64,000 bases of DNA from Streptomyces antibioticus (GCF_001514065.1 NZ_KQ948431.1:387434-451433), one strand, 5' to 3'; shown: positions 17,827 through 26,468, numbered from the stretch's first letter. The notes: generated by a model from the letters alone, not told the origin. Translations and numbers: made by a program.

Positions 17827-18258
17827 GTGAGCGAACAAGCGCCGAACCAAGCCCGCGTCATCCCGCTGCGCCCGGCCCCCGCGCGCCCCGAGACCGCCCG
17901 CCCGTCCGCCGCCCGCCCGTCCTCCGCTCGTCCCGCAGGGGCGCCGACCCCCAAGGAACCTCTGTGGCGGGACCTCGTCGGTGACGTGCTGCGGCGTGAA
18001 CGGCAGGCCCAGGAGCGGACGTTGAAGGACGTCGCCGACGCCGCCCGGATCTCCATGCCCTACCTCTCCGAGGTGGAGCGGGGCCGCAAGGAAGCCTCCT
18101 CGGAGGTTCTCGCGGCCGCCGCCCAGGCCCTCGGCCTCGGACTCGGTGACCTGCTCACGCGGGCCCAGGGCGAGCTGATCCGCCTCACCAGCCGGACGTC
18201 CACCGGAACCCGCCGGGCGACGACCTCGTCGTACGACGGCCTCTGCCTGGCCGCCTGA
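17827..18258 (+). CDS. popR: PopR, activator of clpP3-clpP4
   Basis: A 143-residue XRE/Cro-type regulator related to ClgR. A Pro/Ala-rich tail of about 45 residues precedes the HTH domain (LKDVADAARISMPYLSEVERGRKEASSEVLAAAAQALGL). In Streptomyces lividans, PopR activates clpP3-clpP4 and is itself degraded by ClpP1P2 through its two C-terminal alanines. This protein likewise ends LCLAA, resembling the ssrA tag end LAA. It is convergent with clpP4, and two PopR boxes lie upstream of clpP3. GTG start at 17827, with GGGAAG immediately before it. Orthology is supported by fold, C-terminus and location. Confidence 0.88.
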   Translation: MSEQAPNQARVIPLRPAPARPETARPSAARPSSARPAGAPTPKEPLWRDLVGDVLRRERQAQERTLKDVADAARISMPYLSEVERGRKEASSEVLAAAAQALGLGLGDLLTRAQGELIRLTSRTSTGTRRATTSSYDGLCLAA

Positions 18259-18265
18259 CGCCCAC

Positions 18266-18295
18266 CCGGCGCCTCACACCGTCACGAGGCGCCGG
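18266..18295. terminator. Bidirectional terminator between popR and clpP4
   Basis: CCGGCGCCTC (18266-18275) and GAGGCGCCGG (18286-18295) form a perfect 10-bp stem around a 10-nt loop. It overlaps the last clpP4 codons and lies just after the popR stop. Confidence 0.6.
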
Positions 18296-18876
18296 CTCAG
18301 CACCTCGTCGGCGAGCCCGTACGCCACGGCCTCCTGCGCGGTGAAGACCTTGTCGCGGTCCATGTCGGCGCGCAGGGTGGCGATGTCGTGGTGGGTGTGC
18401 CGGGCGAGCACCTCCTCCACCTGCGCACGGATCCGGATCATCTCCTTGGCCTGGAGCGCGAGGTCGGAGATGCTGCCCCGGCTGCCGCCGCTGGCCGGCT
18501 GGCCGAGCAGCACGCGCGCGTGCTCCAGCACGATCCGCCGCCCCGGGTCCCCGCCCGCGAGCAGCACGGCCGCCGTGGAGGCCGCCTGGCCGACGCAGAC
18601 CGTCGAGATCGGCGTCTGGACGTACGTCATCGCGTCGTAGATCGCCATGAGTGAAGTGAACGAGCCGCCGGGGGAATTGATGTAGATCGAGATCTCGTGG
18701 TCCGGCGCCGAGGACTCCAGATGGAGGAGTTGCGCGATGACGACGTTGGCCACGCCGTCGTCGATCTCGGTGCCGAGGAAGATGATCCGCTCCGACAGCA
18801 GCCGGCTGAACACGTCGGAGGTGCGCTCACCCTGCGCCGTCCGCTCGACGACGTACGGAATCGTGTAGTTCGCCAT
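18274..18876 (-). CDS. clpP4: ClpP4, Clp protease subunit with degenerate triad
   Basis: A 200-residue ClpP-fold subunit. Ser100 in GQAAS occupies the nucleophile position and an Asp in DRDKVF (about 175) is available. The catalytic histidine is absent: 25 residues after the serine, where E. coli and the neighbouring ClpP3 have His, this protein has Gly125 ([12 protein letters not shown] instead of the usual RIMIHQP). The subunit should therefore be proteolytically inactive or ClpR-like and function in a mixed ring with ClpP3. It is translated one base after the clpP3 stop and ends at a terminator shared with popR. Regulation is expected through PopR. Confidence 0.93.
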   Translation of the reverse strand: MANYTIPYVVERTAQGERTSDVFSRLLSERIIFLGTEIDDGVANVVIAQLLHLESSAPDHEISIYINSPGGSFTSLMAIYDAMTYVQTPISTVCVGQAASTAAVLLAGGDPGRRIVLEHARVLLGQPASGGSRGSISDLALQAKEMIRIRAQVEEVLARHTHHDIATLRADMDRDKVFTAQEAVAYGLADEVLSRRLVTV

Positions 18877-18877
18877 G

Positions 18878-19516
18878 TCACAGCCCCATCCGTCGCTTCG
18901 AGGCGGCCGGGCGGACGTCCGCGAGGGACTCCAGGACCCGGTCCACCATGCCGTACTCCCTGGCCTCCTCGGCCGTGAACCAGCGGTCCCGGTCGCCGTC
19001 GTGGGCGATGGTCTCCGGCGTCTGGCCCGTGTTCTCGGCCAGCAGCCGCTCCATGGTCCGCTTGCTGTGGTCCAGGTTCTCCGCCTGGATCTCGATGTCG
19101 GCCGTGGTGCCGCCGATGCCCGCCGAGCCCTGGTGCATCATGATCCGCGCGTTGGGCAGGGCGTACCGCTTGCCGGGCGCGCCGGCGCAGAGCAGGAACT
19201 GCCCCATGCTGGCCGCGAACCCCATGGCGAGCGTGGACACGTCGTTCGGGATGAGCCGCATCGTGTCGTAGATGGCGAGGCCCGCGTACACCGAGCCGCC
19301 CGGGCTGTTGATGTACAGGCTGATGTCGGTGCGCGGGTCCTCCGCGGAGAGGATCAGCAGCTGCGAGCAGACGCGGTTCGCGGAGACCTCGTCGACCTGC
19401 GTGCCCAGCAGGACGATCCGCTGCCCGAGCAGCTGGGCCGCCAGGTCGTCGTCGAACCGGGAGGGCGGGGTGTCGCCCTCCTCGGCCCGCGGCAGGAGCG
19501 GGGTGAGTGGAGTCAT
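18878..19516 (-). CDS. clpP3: ClpP3, Clp protease proteolytic subunit
   Basis: A 212-residue ClpP with an intact triad: Ser103 (GFAASMGQF), His128 (IMMHQGSAG) and Asp in DRDRWF. A 20-residue N-terminal extension precedes the fold ([19 protein letters not shown]). The ATG at 19516 has GGAGG eight bases upstream. First gene of the clpP3-clpP4 operon. In Streptomyces this pair replaces ClpP1P2 when the latter is lost, under PopR control, and cooperates with AAA+ unfoldases. The tandem PopR boxes at 19594-19623 lie 78-107 bp upstream of the start. Confidence 0.95.
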   Translation of the reverse strand: MTPLTPLLPRAEEGDTPPSRFDDDLAAQLLGQRIVLLGTQVDEVSANRVCSQLLILSAEDPRTDISLYINSPGGSVYAGLAIYDTMRLIPNDVSTLAMGFAASMGQFLLCAGAPGKRYALPNARIMMHQGSAGIGGTTADIEIQAENLDHSKRTMERLLAENTGQTPETIAHDGDRDRWFTAEEAREYGMVDRVLESLADVRPAASKRRMGL

Positions 19517-19593
19517 CGGTTCGCCTCCGTGCGAAGTGGCCGGGATACCGTCGACTTCACTCTTGACCCCGGCGGCCGCCGATGACCGGTTTC

Positions 19594-19623
19594 TCTGCCC
19601 GTGGCAGATTCGCCACCGGCAGA
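19594..19623. promoter_or_regulatory. Tandem PopR boxes upstream of clpP3-clpP4
   Basis: Two 15-bp boxes abut. 19594-19608 is TCTGCC-CGT-GGCAGA, an exact match to the TCTGCC-N3-GGCAGA element reported for PopR in S. lividans. 19609-19623 is TTCGCC-ACC-GGCAGA, conserved in the right half. The pair also forms a larger 36-bp inverted repeat (19591-19626, arms of 15 with one mismatch). It lies 8 bp beyond the epoxide hydrolase stop, and a TTGACC-like/GGTATCCC promoter could fit between the boxes and clpP3. Confidence 0.75.
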
Positions 19624-19633
19624 GAAGCTCTGA

Positions 19634-20848
19634 TCAGGCCTTTTCGCGTAGCTGCCGGAAGAACGCCCGCACGTCCTCGACCAGCAGCTCCGGCTCCTCC
19701 AGCGCCGCGAAGTGCCCGCCACGGTCGAGTTCCGTCCAGCGCACGATCGTGTCGGTGTGCTCCGCGTTGTGCCGCAGCGGAATCGAGATCTCGGCCGGGA
19801 AGACGGCCACCGCGGTGGGCGTCGGGGACGGTTCGGTGGGCCGGGCCGCCCGCTCGGCCTGGGCGCGGGCGTTCTCGTAGTAGATGCGGGCGGCCGAACC
19901 GGCCGTCCCCGTCAGCCAGTACAGCATCACGCCGGTCAGCAGCCGGTCCCGGTCGACGGCCTCCTCCGGATACCGCTCCGAGTCCGTCCACTCCTGGAAC
20001 TTCTCGACGATCCAGGCGAGTTGGCCGACCGGCGAGTCGGTCAGGGCGTAGGCCAGGGTCTGCGGCCGGGTGGAGTGCAGGATCGCGTACCCGATCCCGT
20101 CGCGCGACCAGGCGCTCCACCGCCGCCACGACTCCAGCGTGCGCTCCCGCTCCTCGGGCGCGAGCGCGGCGAGTTCCTCCTCCGTCGGCTCATGGGTGGC
20201 CTGCGCGCCCATCACGAGGTTGAGGTGGACGCCGACGACCCGGTCGGGGCACATCCGGCCCAGAGCGCGGGAGATCGCCGAGCCCCAGTCGCCGCCCTGC
20301 GCGCCGAACCGCTCGTAGCCCAGCCGCCCCATCAGCTCCGCCCAGGCGCGGGCGATCCGCCCGACGTCCCAGCCGGTGTCCGCGGGCGGCCCGGACAGCC
20401 CGAAGCCGGGAATGCTCGGTACGACGACATGGAAGGCGTCGGCAGGGTCGCCGCCGTGGGCCGCCGGATCGGTCAACGGGCCGACCACATCGAGGAATTC
20501 GGCGATCGAACCCGGCCAGCCGTGCGTGACGATCAGCGGGGTGGCGTCCGGCTCGGGGGAGCGGATGTGGGCGAAGTGCACGGTCGTGCCGTCGATGACG
20601 GTCGTGAACTGGGGCCACTCGTTGAGCTGCGCCTCGGCGGCCCGCCAGTCGTAGGAGTGCCGCCAGTGGTGGACGAGGCCGCGCAGATAGTCCGCCGGTA
20701 CGCCGTACGCCCAGCCGGTCGCCGACAGGTCGTCGGGCCAGCGGGTGCGGTCCAGGCGGGCGTGGAGATCATCGAGGTCGCTCTGCGGGATGTCGATGCG
20801 GTAGGGGCGGATCGGGTCCGCGCTGCTTTCCGTGGGAGCTGACGTCAT
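19634..20848 (-). CDS. Epoxide hydrolase (EHN/alpha-beta hydrolase)
   Basis: A 404-residue epoxide hydrolase with the N-terminal EHN domain (residues 10-115; YRIDIPQSDLDDLHARLDRTRWPDDL) followed by an alpha/beta hydrolase core. The oxyanion motif HGWPGS, nucleophile Asp in GAQGGDWGS and the C-terminal catalytic His in RGGHFAALEEP are all present. It belongs to the microsomal-type epoxide hydrolases, cytoplasmic here because no membrane anchor exists. Start at ATG 20848 removes a 31-residue non-conserved leader. It reads toward clpP3 on the same strand with only 117 bp between, so read-through could occur. Confidence 0.92.
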   Translation of the reverse strand: MTSAPTESSADPIRPYRIDIPQSDLDDLHARLDRTRWPDDLSATGWAYGVPADYLRGLVHHWRHSYDWRAAEAQLNEWPQFTTVIDGTTVHFAHIRSPEPDATPLIVTHGWPGSIAEFLDVVGPLTDPAAHGGDPADAFHVVVPSIPGFGLSGPPADTGWDVGRIARAWAELMGRLGYERFGAQGGDWGSAISRALGRMCPDRVVGVHLNLVMGAQATHEPTEEELAALAPEERERTLESWRRWSAWSRDGIGYAILHSTRPQTLAYALTDSPVGQLAWIVEKFQEWTDSERYPEEAVDRDRLLTGVMLYWLTGTAGSAARIYYENARAQAERAARPTEPSPTPTAVAVFPAEISIPLRHNAEHTDTIVRWTELDRGGHFAALEEPELLVEDVRAFFRQLREKA

Positions 20849-20955
20849 GGTGCGGATGGTAGGCCGGACGGGGCAGTCAGGCGTGCGGCCGATGAGTTTC
20901 GCGGCAGGGATCAGTCCACACCCACGACAGCGATTCCACACCCCAGGAGGAAGCC

Positions 20956-21438
20956 ATGGCGACCGACGGTTTCACCACGTGTCTCTGGTTCGACGGCCAG
21001 GCCGAGGAGGCCGCCCACTACTACGTCTCGATCTTCAAGAACTCCAGCATCGGCTCGGTCGCCCGGGTCAACGAGGGCGGCATGGGCGAGCCCGGCTCGG
21101 TGATGGCCGTGGACTTCACGGCCAACGGCCACAAGTTCGTCGCCCTGAACGGCGGACCGCAGTTCCAGTTCACCGAGGCGATCTCCTTCCAGCTCTTCTG
21201 CGAGAGCCAGGAGGAGATCGACTACTACTGGGCCAAGCTCACGGAGAACGGCGGCGAGCCCGGCCCCTGCGGCTGGCTCAAGGACAAGTACGGCGTGTCC
21301 TGGCAGGTCATCCCGGACAACCTGATCGCCATGGTCAGCGACCCGGACCCGGAGAAGGCGGTCCGGGTGACCAAGGCGTTCATGGCGATGAGCAAGTTCG
21401 ACAAGGCCGAGCTGGAGCGGGTCTACGCGGGCGAGTGA
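20956..21438 (+). CDS. VOC-family protein, PhnB-like
   Basis: A 160-residue vicinal-oxygen-chelate fold protein of the PhnB/3-demethylubiquinone-methyltransferase-like group: TCLWFDGQAEEAAHYYVSIF, FVALNGGPQFQFTEAISFQLFCESQEEIDYYWAKL, CGWLKDKYGVSWQVIPD. These proteins are common in Streptomyces and mostly uncharacterised; the methyltransferase name is historical. Strong AGGAGGAAG site before ATG 20956. Divergent from epoxide hydrolase. Confidence 0.88.
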   Translation: MATDGFTTCLWFDGQAEEAAHYYVSIFKNSSIGSVARVNEGGMGEPGSVMAVDFTANGHKFVALNGGPQFQFTEAISFQLFCESQEEIDYYWAKLTENGGEPGPCGWLKDKYGVSWQVIPDNLIAMVSDPDPEKAVRVTKAFMAMSKFDKAELERVYAGE

Positions 21439-21441
21439 GGG

Positions 21442-22335
21442 TCAGCCGGCGGAGGCCCGGCCGATCACACGGGTGATCTCCCGGGCGATCCGCAGGATGC
21501 CGGGCGAGCGGACCGGACAGGGCTTCGGCGTGGACGTCGTCGGCGCCAGGCAGAAGTGCAGGTAGTCCTTGTCGAGGTGCAGGGCGGTCCGGTCCCGGCC
21601 CGGCTGGGTGCAGTAGGCGGGGTGCTCGTGCTCGTAGGCGTCGCACGGCACGTACTGCGCCCACGTGTAGCGGGCCCCGGCCGCGCTCACCCGGGCGCCG
21701 GCGTCCGCGACGACGTCCCCGGAGGCGGCGGCCTGCTTCTCGTACAGCTCGTTGACGCGCCGGACCCGGTCGGGGGTGATCGGGTCCGGGCCCTGCGCCA
21801 CCCACACGATCCGCGGCCGCGCAGCACCGCCCGCGTCGGCGATCTGCTGGGTGAGCCGGTCCATGTCGGCCCGGTAGCGCTTGAAGTACGTCGTCGGGTC
21901 GTCGGCGTGGGTGATGCCGTCCATGCACCATGTGTAGCCCCACGCGTTGCCCCAGAACTGCAGCACCACGAAGTCCGGATGCAGCGACCGCACGAGCGCG
22001 GCCGCCTTGTCGCCGTTCGGGACGAGGGACTTCGCGCCGGTGCCCTCCAGGTAGTCGCAGACCGTCGTGCCCGAGTACGGCCGGCTCGTGTAGTCGGCGC
22101 GCAGATCGCGGCGCAGCTCCTGGCCGAGCACCTTCTGCGCCTCCATCGCCAGGGAGTCCCCGAGATAGAGCACCTTGGGCGCCTTGGCCGGGGCGCTGGG
22201 ACTGGCGGCGGCACGCTGGTGCGTGGTGCCGACGGCCGGCGACGGCGGGGCCGCCTCCGGCCCGGACTCCGGGTCCGAACACGCGCCGAGCAGCACTCCG
22301 GCCAGCACCCATCCCACGATCCACGGCTTGCGCAT
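21442..22335 (-). CDS. SGNH/GDSL-hydrolase-like lipoprotein
   Basis: A 297-residue exported protein. The N-terminus is a lipoprotein signal (MRKPWIVGWVLAGVLLGAC) with lipobox LGAC, then a disordered Pro/Ser/Ala linker. The hydrolase block I LYLGDSLAMEAQ gives the nucleophile Ser, FVVLQFWGNAWGY carries the block III Asn, and a C-terminal HLDKDYLHF provides candidate Asp/His. Several cysteines (YTWCMDG, YVPCDAYEHEHPAYC) suggest disulfides outside the membrane. Probably an acyl or acetyl esterase on cell-surface polymers; substrate unknown. ATG 22335 has GGGAG upstream. Confidence 0.82.
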   Translation of the reverse strand: MRKPWIVGWVLAGVLLGACSDPESGPEAAPPSPAVGTTHQRAAASPSAPAKAPKVLYLGDSLAMEAQKVLGQELRRDLRADYTSRPYSGTTVCDYLEGTGAKSLVPNGDKAAALVRSLHPDFVVLQFWGNAWGYTWCMDGITHADDPTTYFKRYRADMDRLTQQIADAGGAARPRIVWVAQGPDPITPDRVRRVNELYEKQAAASGDVVADAGARVSAAGARYTWAQYVPCDAYEHEHPAYCTQPGRDRTALHLDKDYLHFCLAPTTSTPKPCPVRSPGILRIAREITRVIGRASAG

Positions 22336-22414
22336 GCGGCAACTCCCGCCCCGGACACCGAAATCGGCTCCCCAGGCAAGCACAGCCGGGCAGAAGGGGG
22401 AAGAGGCAGGCCGG

Positions 22415-24076
22415 TCAGCCCCGGTCGGGGCTCTCCAGCAGGTCGATGAGGTCGTTGAGCGGCAGCGGCTTGGCCAGATGCGCGTCGAAGCCCGCCGTCC
22501 GGGACCGGGAGCGGTCGGTGCCCCGGCTGAATCCGGACACCGCGATCAGCCGCACCCGGTCGCCGTGCGGCCGGGACCGGATCGTACGGGCGACCGTGTA
22601 GCCGTCGAGGTCGGGCAGACCCAGGTCGCACAGGACGACGTCGAAGAGGCCGTCCTCGGTGGCGGTGAGCGCGTCGGCGCCCGTGTGGACGGCGGTGACG
22701 TGATGGCCCTGCCGCTGGAGCAGGGTGCGGTAGGTCAGGGCGAGGTCGGCGTTGTCCTCCACGATCAGGATGGACAGCTGCCGCCGGGCCGGGCGCACCA
22801 CCACGGGCCGCGGCGGCTCCGGTGCCGTCGGGTCGGCGACGGGCAGCAGCACCGTGAACGCCGCGCCACGGCCCGGGCCCTCGCTGTGCGCGCTGATCAG
22901 GCCCCCGTGCAGCTCGACGACCGTCCGTGCGACGGCCAGGCCGAGGCCCAGGCCTTCCGGCGTGTCCGGACCGGCCGGCGCCGCCCGCATGAACACGCCG
23001 AACAGGTCCTCGGCCTGGGCGGGGTCGAAACCGATGCCGTCGTCCCGGACGGTCAGCCGGGCCCGCCCTTCGTCGGCGCGCAGCGCGACCTCGGTGCGGC
23101 CGCCCGGCGGCGTGTACTTGAGCGCGTTCGACAGCAGGTTCGTCAGCACCTGCGCCAGCCGCAGCCGGTCGCCGTCCACCACCACGGGTACGGCCGGAAG
23201 CCCTACGTCAAGCTTGCGGCCCTCATGCCCGAACAGGCCCCGGATGTCGGCGCACGCGCTCTCGACCACCGACCGCACGTCGACCCGCTCACGCACCAGC
23301 TCCAGCCGTCCGGTGAGCGCCCGGGTGCCGTCGAGGAGGTCGTTGCTCATCCGCACCAGCGTGCCCAGCTGCCGCTCCAGCACGGACAGCGCCGGATGGC
23401 CGTCGGGCATGTCGAGCGCCAGCAGTTCCGTGGCCGCGGTCGCCGCGGCGAGCGGGTTGCGCAGTTCGTGCGAGAGCGTGGCGATGAACCGGTCCTTGGC
23501 CTGCTGCTCCTCCCGGAGGCGGCGCCCCGCCGCGTCCAGCTCGGCGTTGGCGTGCCGCAGCTGCTCGTTGACCTCGCGGATCTCCCGGGCCCGCACGAAC
23601 AGGTCGATCTCCATGCCCTCGGCACGCATCTGCGCCTCGGCGGCCACCCGCTGCTGCTCCCGCCCCACCCGGCGCACATGCACGAACTCGGTGACGTCCT
23701 CGACCCGGTGGATGACGTGCGTGACCCGCCCGTCCGCGTCCAGGACCGGGGCGTTGACCGGGCTCCAGTACTTCTCGTCGAAGCCGCCCGCCTCGCCGGT
23801 GGGGATGTCGTACCGCTGGAGCGGCATGGTGTCGGTGCGGCCGGTCGCCACCACCGTCTCCAGCGAGCGCCGCAGATTGGCGACACCGTCGGCCGTCGGG
23901 TCGTCCGGGTTGTCGGGGAACACCTCGAAGATGCGCTGCCCGACGATCGAGCGCTCGGTGCGGGTGGCCGTGAGGTAGGCGCGGTTGACCTCGACGATGG
24001 TGAAGTCGGGGGTGAGGATCAGCAGTGGGGACAAGGTGGCGTCGAAGAGGCGCCGGAAGTCCAGGGGCTCGGGCAT
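22415..24076 (-). CDS. Hybrid sensor histidine kinase / response regulator with PAS domain
   Basis: A 553-residue soluble hybrid kinase. Residues about 10-125 form a PAS domain (LLILTPDFTIVEVNRAYLTAT), a coiled-coil of about 60 residues follows, then HisKA with SHELRNP, an HATPase with NLLSNALKY, DDGIGFD and GLGLGLAVA, and a C-terminal receiver (ILIVEDNADLALTYR, phosphoacceptor in LCDLGLPDLDG). There are no membrane helices, so it senses an internal signal. It is co-directional with, and 21 bp downstream of, an OmpR-type response regulator, forming a two-component operon in which the regulator is first. Confidence 0.94.
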   Translation of the reverse strand: MPEPLDFRRLFDATLSPLLILTPDFTIVEVNRAYLTATRTERSIVGQRIFEVFPDNPDDPTADGVANLRRSLETVVATGRTDTMPLQRYDIPTGEAGGFDEKYWSPVNAPVLDADGRVTHVIHRVEDVTEFVHVRRVGREQQRVAAEAQMRAEGMEIDLFVRAREIREVNEQLRHANAELDAAGRRLREEQQAKDRFIATLSHELRNPLAAATAATELLALDMPDGHPALSVLERQLGTLVRMSNDLLDGTRALTGRLELVRERVDVRSVVESACADIRGLFGHEGRKLDVGLPAVPVVVDGDRLRLAQVLTNLLSNALKYTPPGGRTEVALRADEGRARLTVRDDGIGFDPAQAEDLFGVFMRAAPAGPDTPEGLGLGLAVARTVVELHGGLISAHSEGPGRGAAFTVLLPVADPTAPEPPRPVVVRPARRQLSILIVEDNADLALTYRTLLQRQGHHVTAVHTGADALTATEDGLFDVVLCDLGLPDLDGYTVARTIRSRPHGDRVRLIAVSGFSRGTDRSRSRTAGFDAHLAKPLPLNDLIDLLESPDRG

Positions 24077-24097
24077 GGCGGCCCTCTCCGGGGCGGG

Positions 24098-24772
24098 TCA
24101 GGGGTCCAGTCGATAGCCGTAGCCGCGGACGGTCGTGATCCGCGGCGCGGGCACGGGCAGCCGGGCGAGCTTGCCGCGCAGCCGGTAGATGTGCTCGATG
24201 ACGGTGGCGGGCTGCTGCCAGGACGCACCCCAGATGCGCTCCAGGAGCTGCTCCGCCGAGAACACCCGGCCGGGCGCGGTGGCCAGCATCTCCAGCAGCG
24301 CGTACTCCTTGGGCCGCAGCACCAGCAGGAACCCCTCGCAGGAGGCCTGACGGGCGGCGGTGTCGATGCGCAGCGGGCCGATCTGGAACACGGTCGGGGT
24401 GTCCGGCGGCTGCGCGCGGCGCAGCACGGCGCGGATACGGGCCACCAGTTCCCGCTGCGAGAACGGCTTGACCAGGTAGTCGTCCGCCCCGATCTCCAGG
24501 CCGGCCACCCGGTCGGCCTCCGCACCCCGGCCGGTGATCACGATGACGGGGAGGCGGCTGGTGGAGCGCAGCGCCCGCAGCAGCTCCAGGCCACTGCCGT
24601 CGGGCAGGCCCAGGTCGAGGACGGCCAGGACGATGCCGCCCTCGTGCAGCGCGGCCTTGCCGGCGCGGGCGTCCATGGCCCAGGTGACGGTGAAACCGGC
24701 CCGTTCCAGATAGGAACGGCACATCAGTGCGAAATCGGGGTCGTCCTCGATCAAGGCGAGGTGCGGACGCAT
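24098..24772 (-). CDS. OmpR-family response regulator
   Basis: A 224-residue regulator. The N-terminal receiver has acidic residues EDD at 9-11, phosphoacceptor Asp in AVLDLGLPDGSG, and the conserved Lys in DDYLVKPFSQREL. The C-terminal winged helix (residues about 125-224) has EYALLEMLATAPGRVFSAEQLLERIWGA and the recognition region HIYRLRGKLARL ending in the RGYGYRLDP signature. Forms an operon with the hybrid kinase. The upstream 200 bp to the divergent STAS gene would contain its promoter. Confidence 0.94.
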   Translation of the reverse strand: MRPHLALIEDDPDFALMCRSYLERAGFTVTWAMDARAGKAALHEGGIVLAVLDLGLPDGSGLELLRALRSTSRLPVIVITGRGAEADRVAGLEIGADDYLVKPFSQRELVARIRAVLRRAQPPDTPTVFQIGPLRIDTAARQASCEGFLLVLRPKEYALLEMLATAPGRVFSAEQLLERIWGASWQQPATVIEHIYRLRGKLARLPVPAPRITTVRGYGYRLDP

Positions 24773-24974
24773 GTCACATCACCTGGCCCAACTGCTGTCC
24801 GCTCGTTGTGGCACCGGTGAGCGGGCGTTGATGCCCCGACCATGTGGCGAAGGTAGAACAGTGCATGCCCACGGTTCAAGGGGGAGCCGCCCAGGGGGAG
24901 TTCCGGAGCGGGTGCGCGCGGTGCGGGGATGACGAAGTCACCGCCCGCGCCCGCTCGGGAACACGGCGTCCGGG

Positions 24975-25403
24975 GTGCACGGTGGGCAGGGCACAGGGAC
25001 GGACGGCTTGTACGAGAACACGCTGGAGCCGGTCGGCCCTGTCCACTGGCCCCCGGCCGGGGAGCACCGGCTCCGGAACGACGCGAACGGCCTGCTCGTC
25101 GCGGAACTCCGCGGTGATGTCGACCTCGCCACGGCCACCGGGCTGCGGCTGTGGCTGGACTCCCTGCTGTGTCTGGACGCACCCGGCCATGTCGTCGATC
25201 TGCGCGCGGTCGCCTTCATCGACTCCACCGGTCTGAGCGTGCTGCTGCGCTTCCGCGGCCGGGTCCGCACCGCGGAGCGCGGGTTCGCCCTGCTGTGTGA
25301 TGCCGGTCAACGCAGATTGCTGCAAGCGCACGGCACACTCGGCGTACTCGAACCCACGGCCACGCTCACCGAAGCCCTGGCGAGGGCGGCGGCCATGGGG
25401 TGA
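24975..25403 (+). CDS. STAS-domain anti-sigma-factor antagonist
   Basis: A 142-residue protein whose C-terminal about 100 residues form a STAS domain: LLVAELRGDVDLATATGLRLWLD and the phosphorylation loop VVDLRAVAFIDSTGLSVLLRF, in which Ser of DSTG is the site normally modified by an anti-sigma kinase. It is of the BldG/RsbV class. The GTG at 24975 is used here, but TTG at 25008 has a better GGGACGGA site and would give 131 residues. Divergent from the two-component operon and convergent with lacI. The HATPase at 15390 is a possible partner family, but any link is speculative. Confidence 0.85.
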   Translation: MHGGQGTGTDGLYENTLEPVGPVHWPPAGEHRLRNDANGLLVAELRGDVDLATATGLRLWLDSLLCLDAPGHVVDLRAVAFIDSTGLSVLLRFRGRVRTAERGFALLCDAGQRRLLQAHGTLGVLEPTATLTEALARAAAMG

Positions 25404-25408
25404 CAAGG

Positions 25409-26422
25409 TCAGGCGGGGCCGCCCGTGGACTCCCGCACCACCACGGAGAAACGGCTGACGAACTCCTCCGGCTCCGGCCGGGCGCCGGTCCGCTCGATCC
25501 GGCGGACCAGGAGACGGACGGCGCGCTCGGCCATCGTGTCGTGGTCGGGGTCGACGGTGGACAGGGAGGGCACCAGGAACCCGCTCTCGGGGACGTCGTC
25601 GAACCCCATCACCTTGACCTGCTCCGGCACCCGGACCCCGGCGTCGGCCAGGCCGCGCAGCACCCCCATGGCCACGGTGTCGGTCACGCAGAAGACCCCG
25701 TCGAAGTCGAGCCCGCTCTCCACCATGTCCCGGGCGCAGCGCGCCCCCTCGGCCCTGGAGAAGGCCGCCAGGCGTCGGTGCAGCTCCGGGTCCAGGGACA
25801 GGCCGGCCTCCTCCAGGGCCCGCCGGTAGCCGGCGTGGCGCAGGCTCGACACGTCGACCTCCGCGCCGACCGTGCCGCTCACGAACGCGATGCGCCGGCA
25901 GCCCCGTTCCACCAGGTGACCGGTGGCCGCCCGGGAGGCCTCGATGTTGGGCATCGCGACGTGGTCCACCGGGCCGCCGAAGATCCGCTCGCCCAGGATG
26001 ACCACCGGATGGTCCATGGTCAGCCACTCGGTGTCCTGCGGCCCCATCCCCACCGTGCTGAGGATCAGCCCGTCGTAGAGGCGGTTGCGGGACAGGGCCA
26101 GCGCCTCGAGTTCGCTGTCCCGCAGCGCGTACGTCTGCTCGATGGCGACCCGCAGGCCGAGTGGCGCGGCCGCGGCGATGATGGCCGCGGCCAGCCGGCC
26201 GTAGTAGGGGCTGTCCACCTCCGGGACGGCCAGGCCGATGGTGCCGGTACGGCCCTTGCGGAGGTTGCGGGCGGAGACGTTGACGCGGTAGTCGAGGCGG
26301 GCCATGGCCTTGAGGACCTTCTCCCGGGTCGCCTCGCTCACCTTGGGATGACCGTTGATGACGTTGGACACCGTCATCGCCGAGACACCGGCCGCCCGGG
26401 CCACGTCCTGCATGGTCGCCAT
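25409..26422 (-). CDS. LacI-family transcriptional regulator
   Basis: A 337-residue LacI/GalR regulator. The HTH MQDVARAAGVSAMTVSNVINGHPKVSEATREKVLKAM and hinge helix region (YRVNVSARNLRKGRTGTIGL) are canonical, followed by a periplasmic-binding-like sugar domain. Start at ATG 26422 (two codons inside the longest frame) with AGGG upstream. It lies directly downstream of the GH51 gene on the same strand with a hairpin between them. A perfect LacI-type half-site pair before the GH51 gene marks it as the local repressor of arabinoside use. Effector is probably an arabinose-derived sugar (inference). Confidence 0.93.
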   Translation of the reverse strand: MATMQDVARAAGVSAMTVSNVINGHPKVSEATREKVLKAMARLDYRVNVSARNLRKGRTGTIGLAVPEVDSPYYGRLAAAIIAAAAPLGLRVAIEQTYALRDSELEALALSRNRLYDGLILSTVGMGPQDTEWLTMDHPVVILGERIFGGPVDHVAMPNIEASRAATGHLVERGCRRIAFVSGTVGAEVDVSSLRHAGYRRALEEAGLSLDPELHRRLAAFSRAEGARCARDMVESGLDFDGVFCVTDTVAMGVLRGLADAGVRVPEQVKVMGFDDVPESGFLVPSLSTVDPDHDTMAERAVRLLVRRIERTGARPEPEEFVSRFSVVVRESTGGPA

Positions 26423-26468
26423 GGTCACGCCCTGTTCTGTGCCGCCGACATCCGCCGGACCATTACAT

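Noticed and set aside
22417-22432. Dyad AGCCCCG-GT-CGGGGCT at the hybrid kinase 3' end
   Set aside because: The 2-nt loop is too small for a hairpin and it overlaps coding sequence; likely chance in GC-rich DNA.
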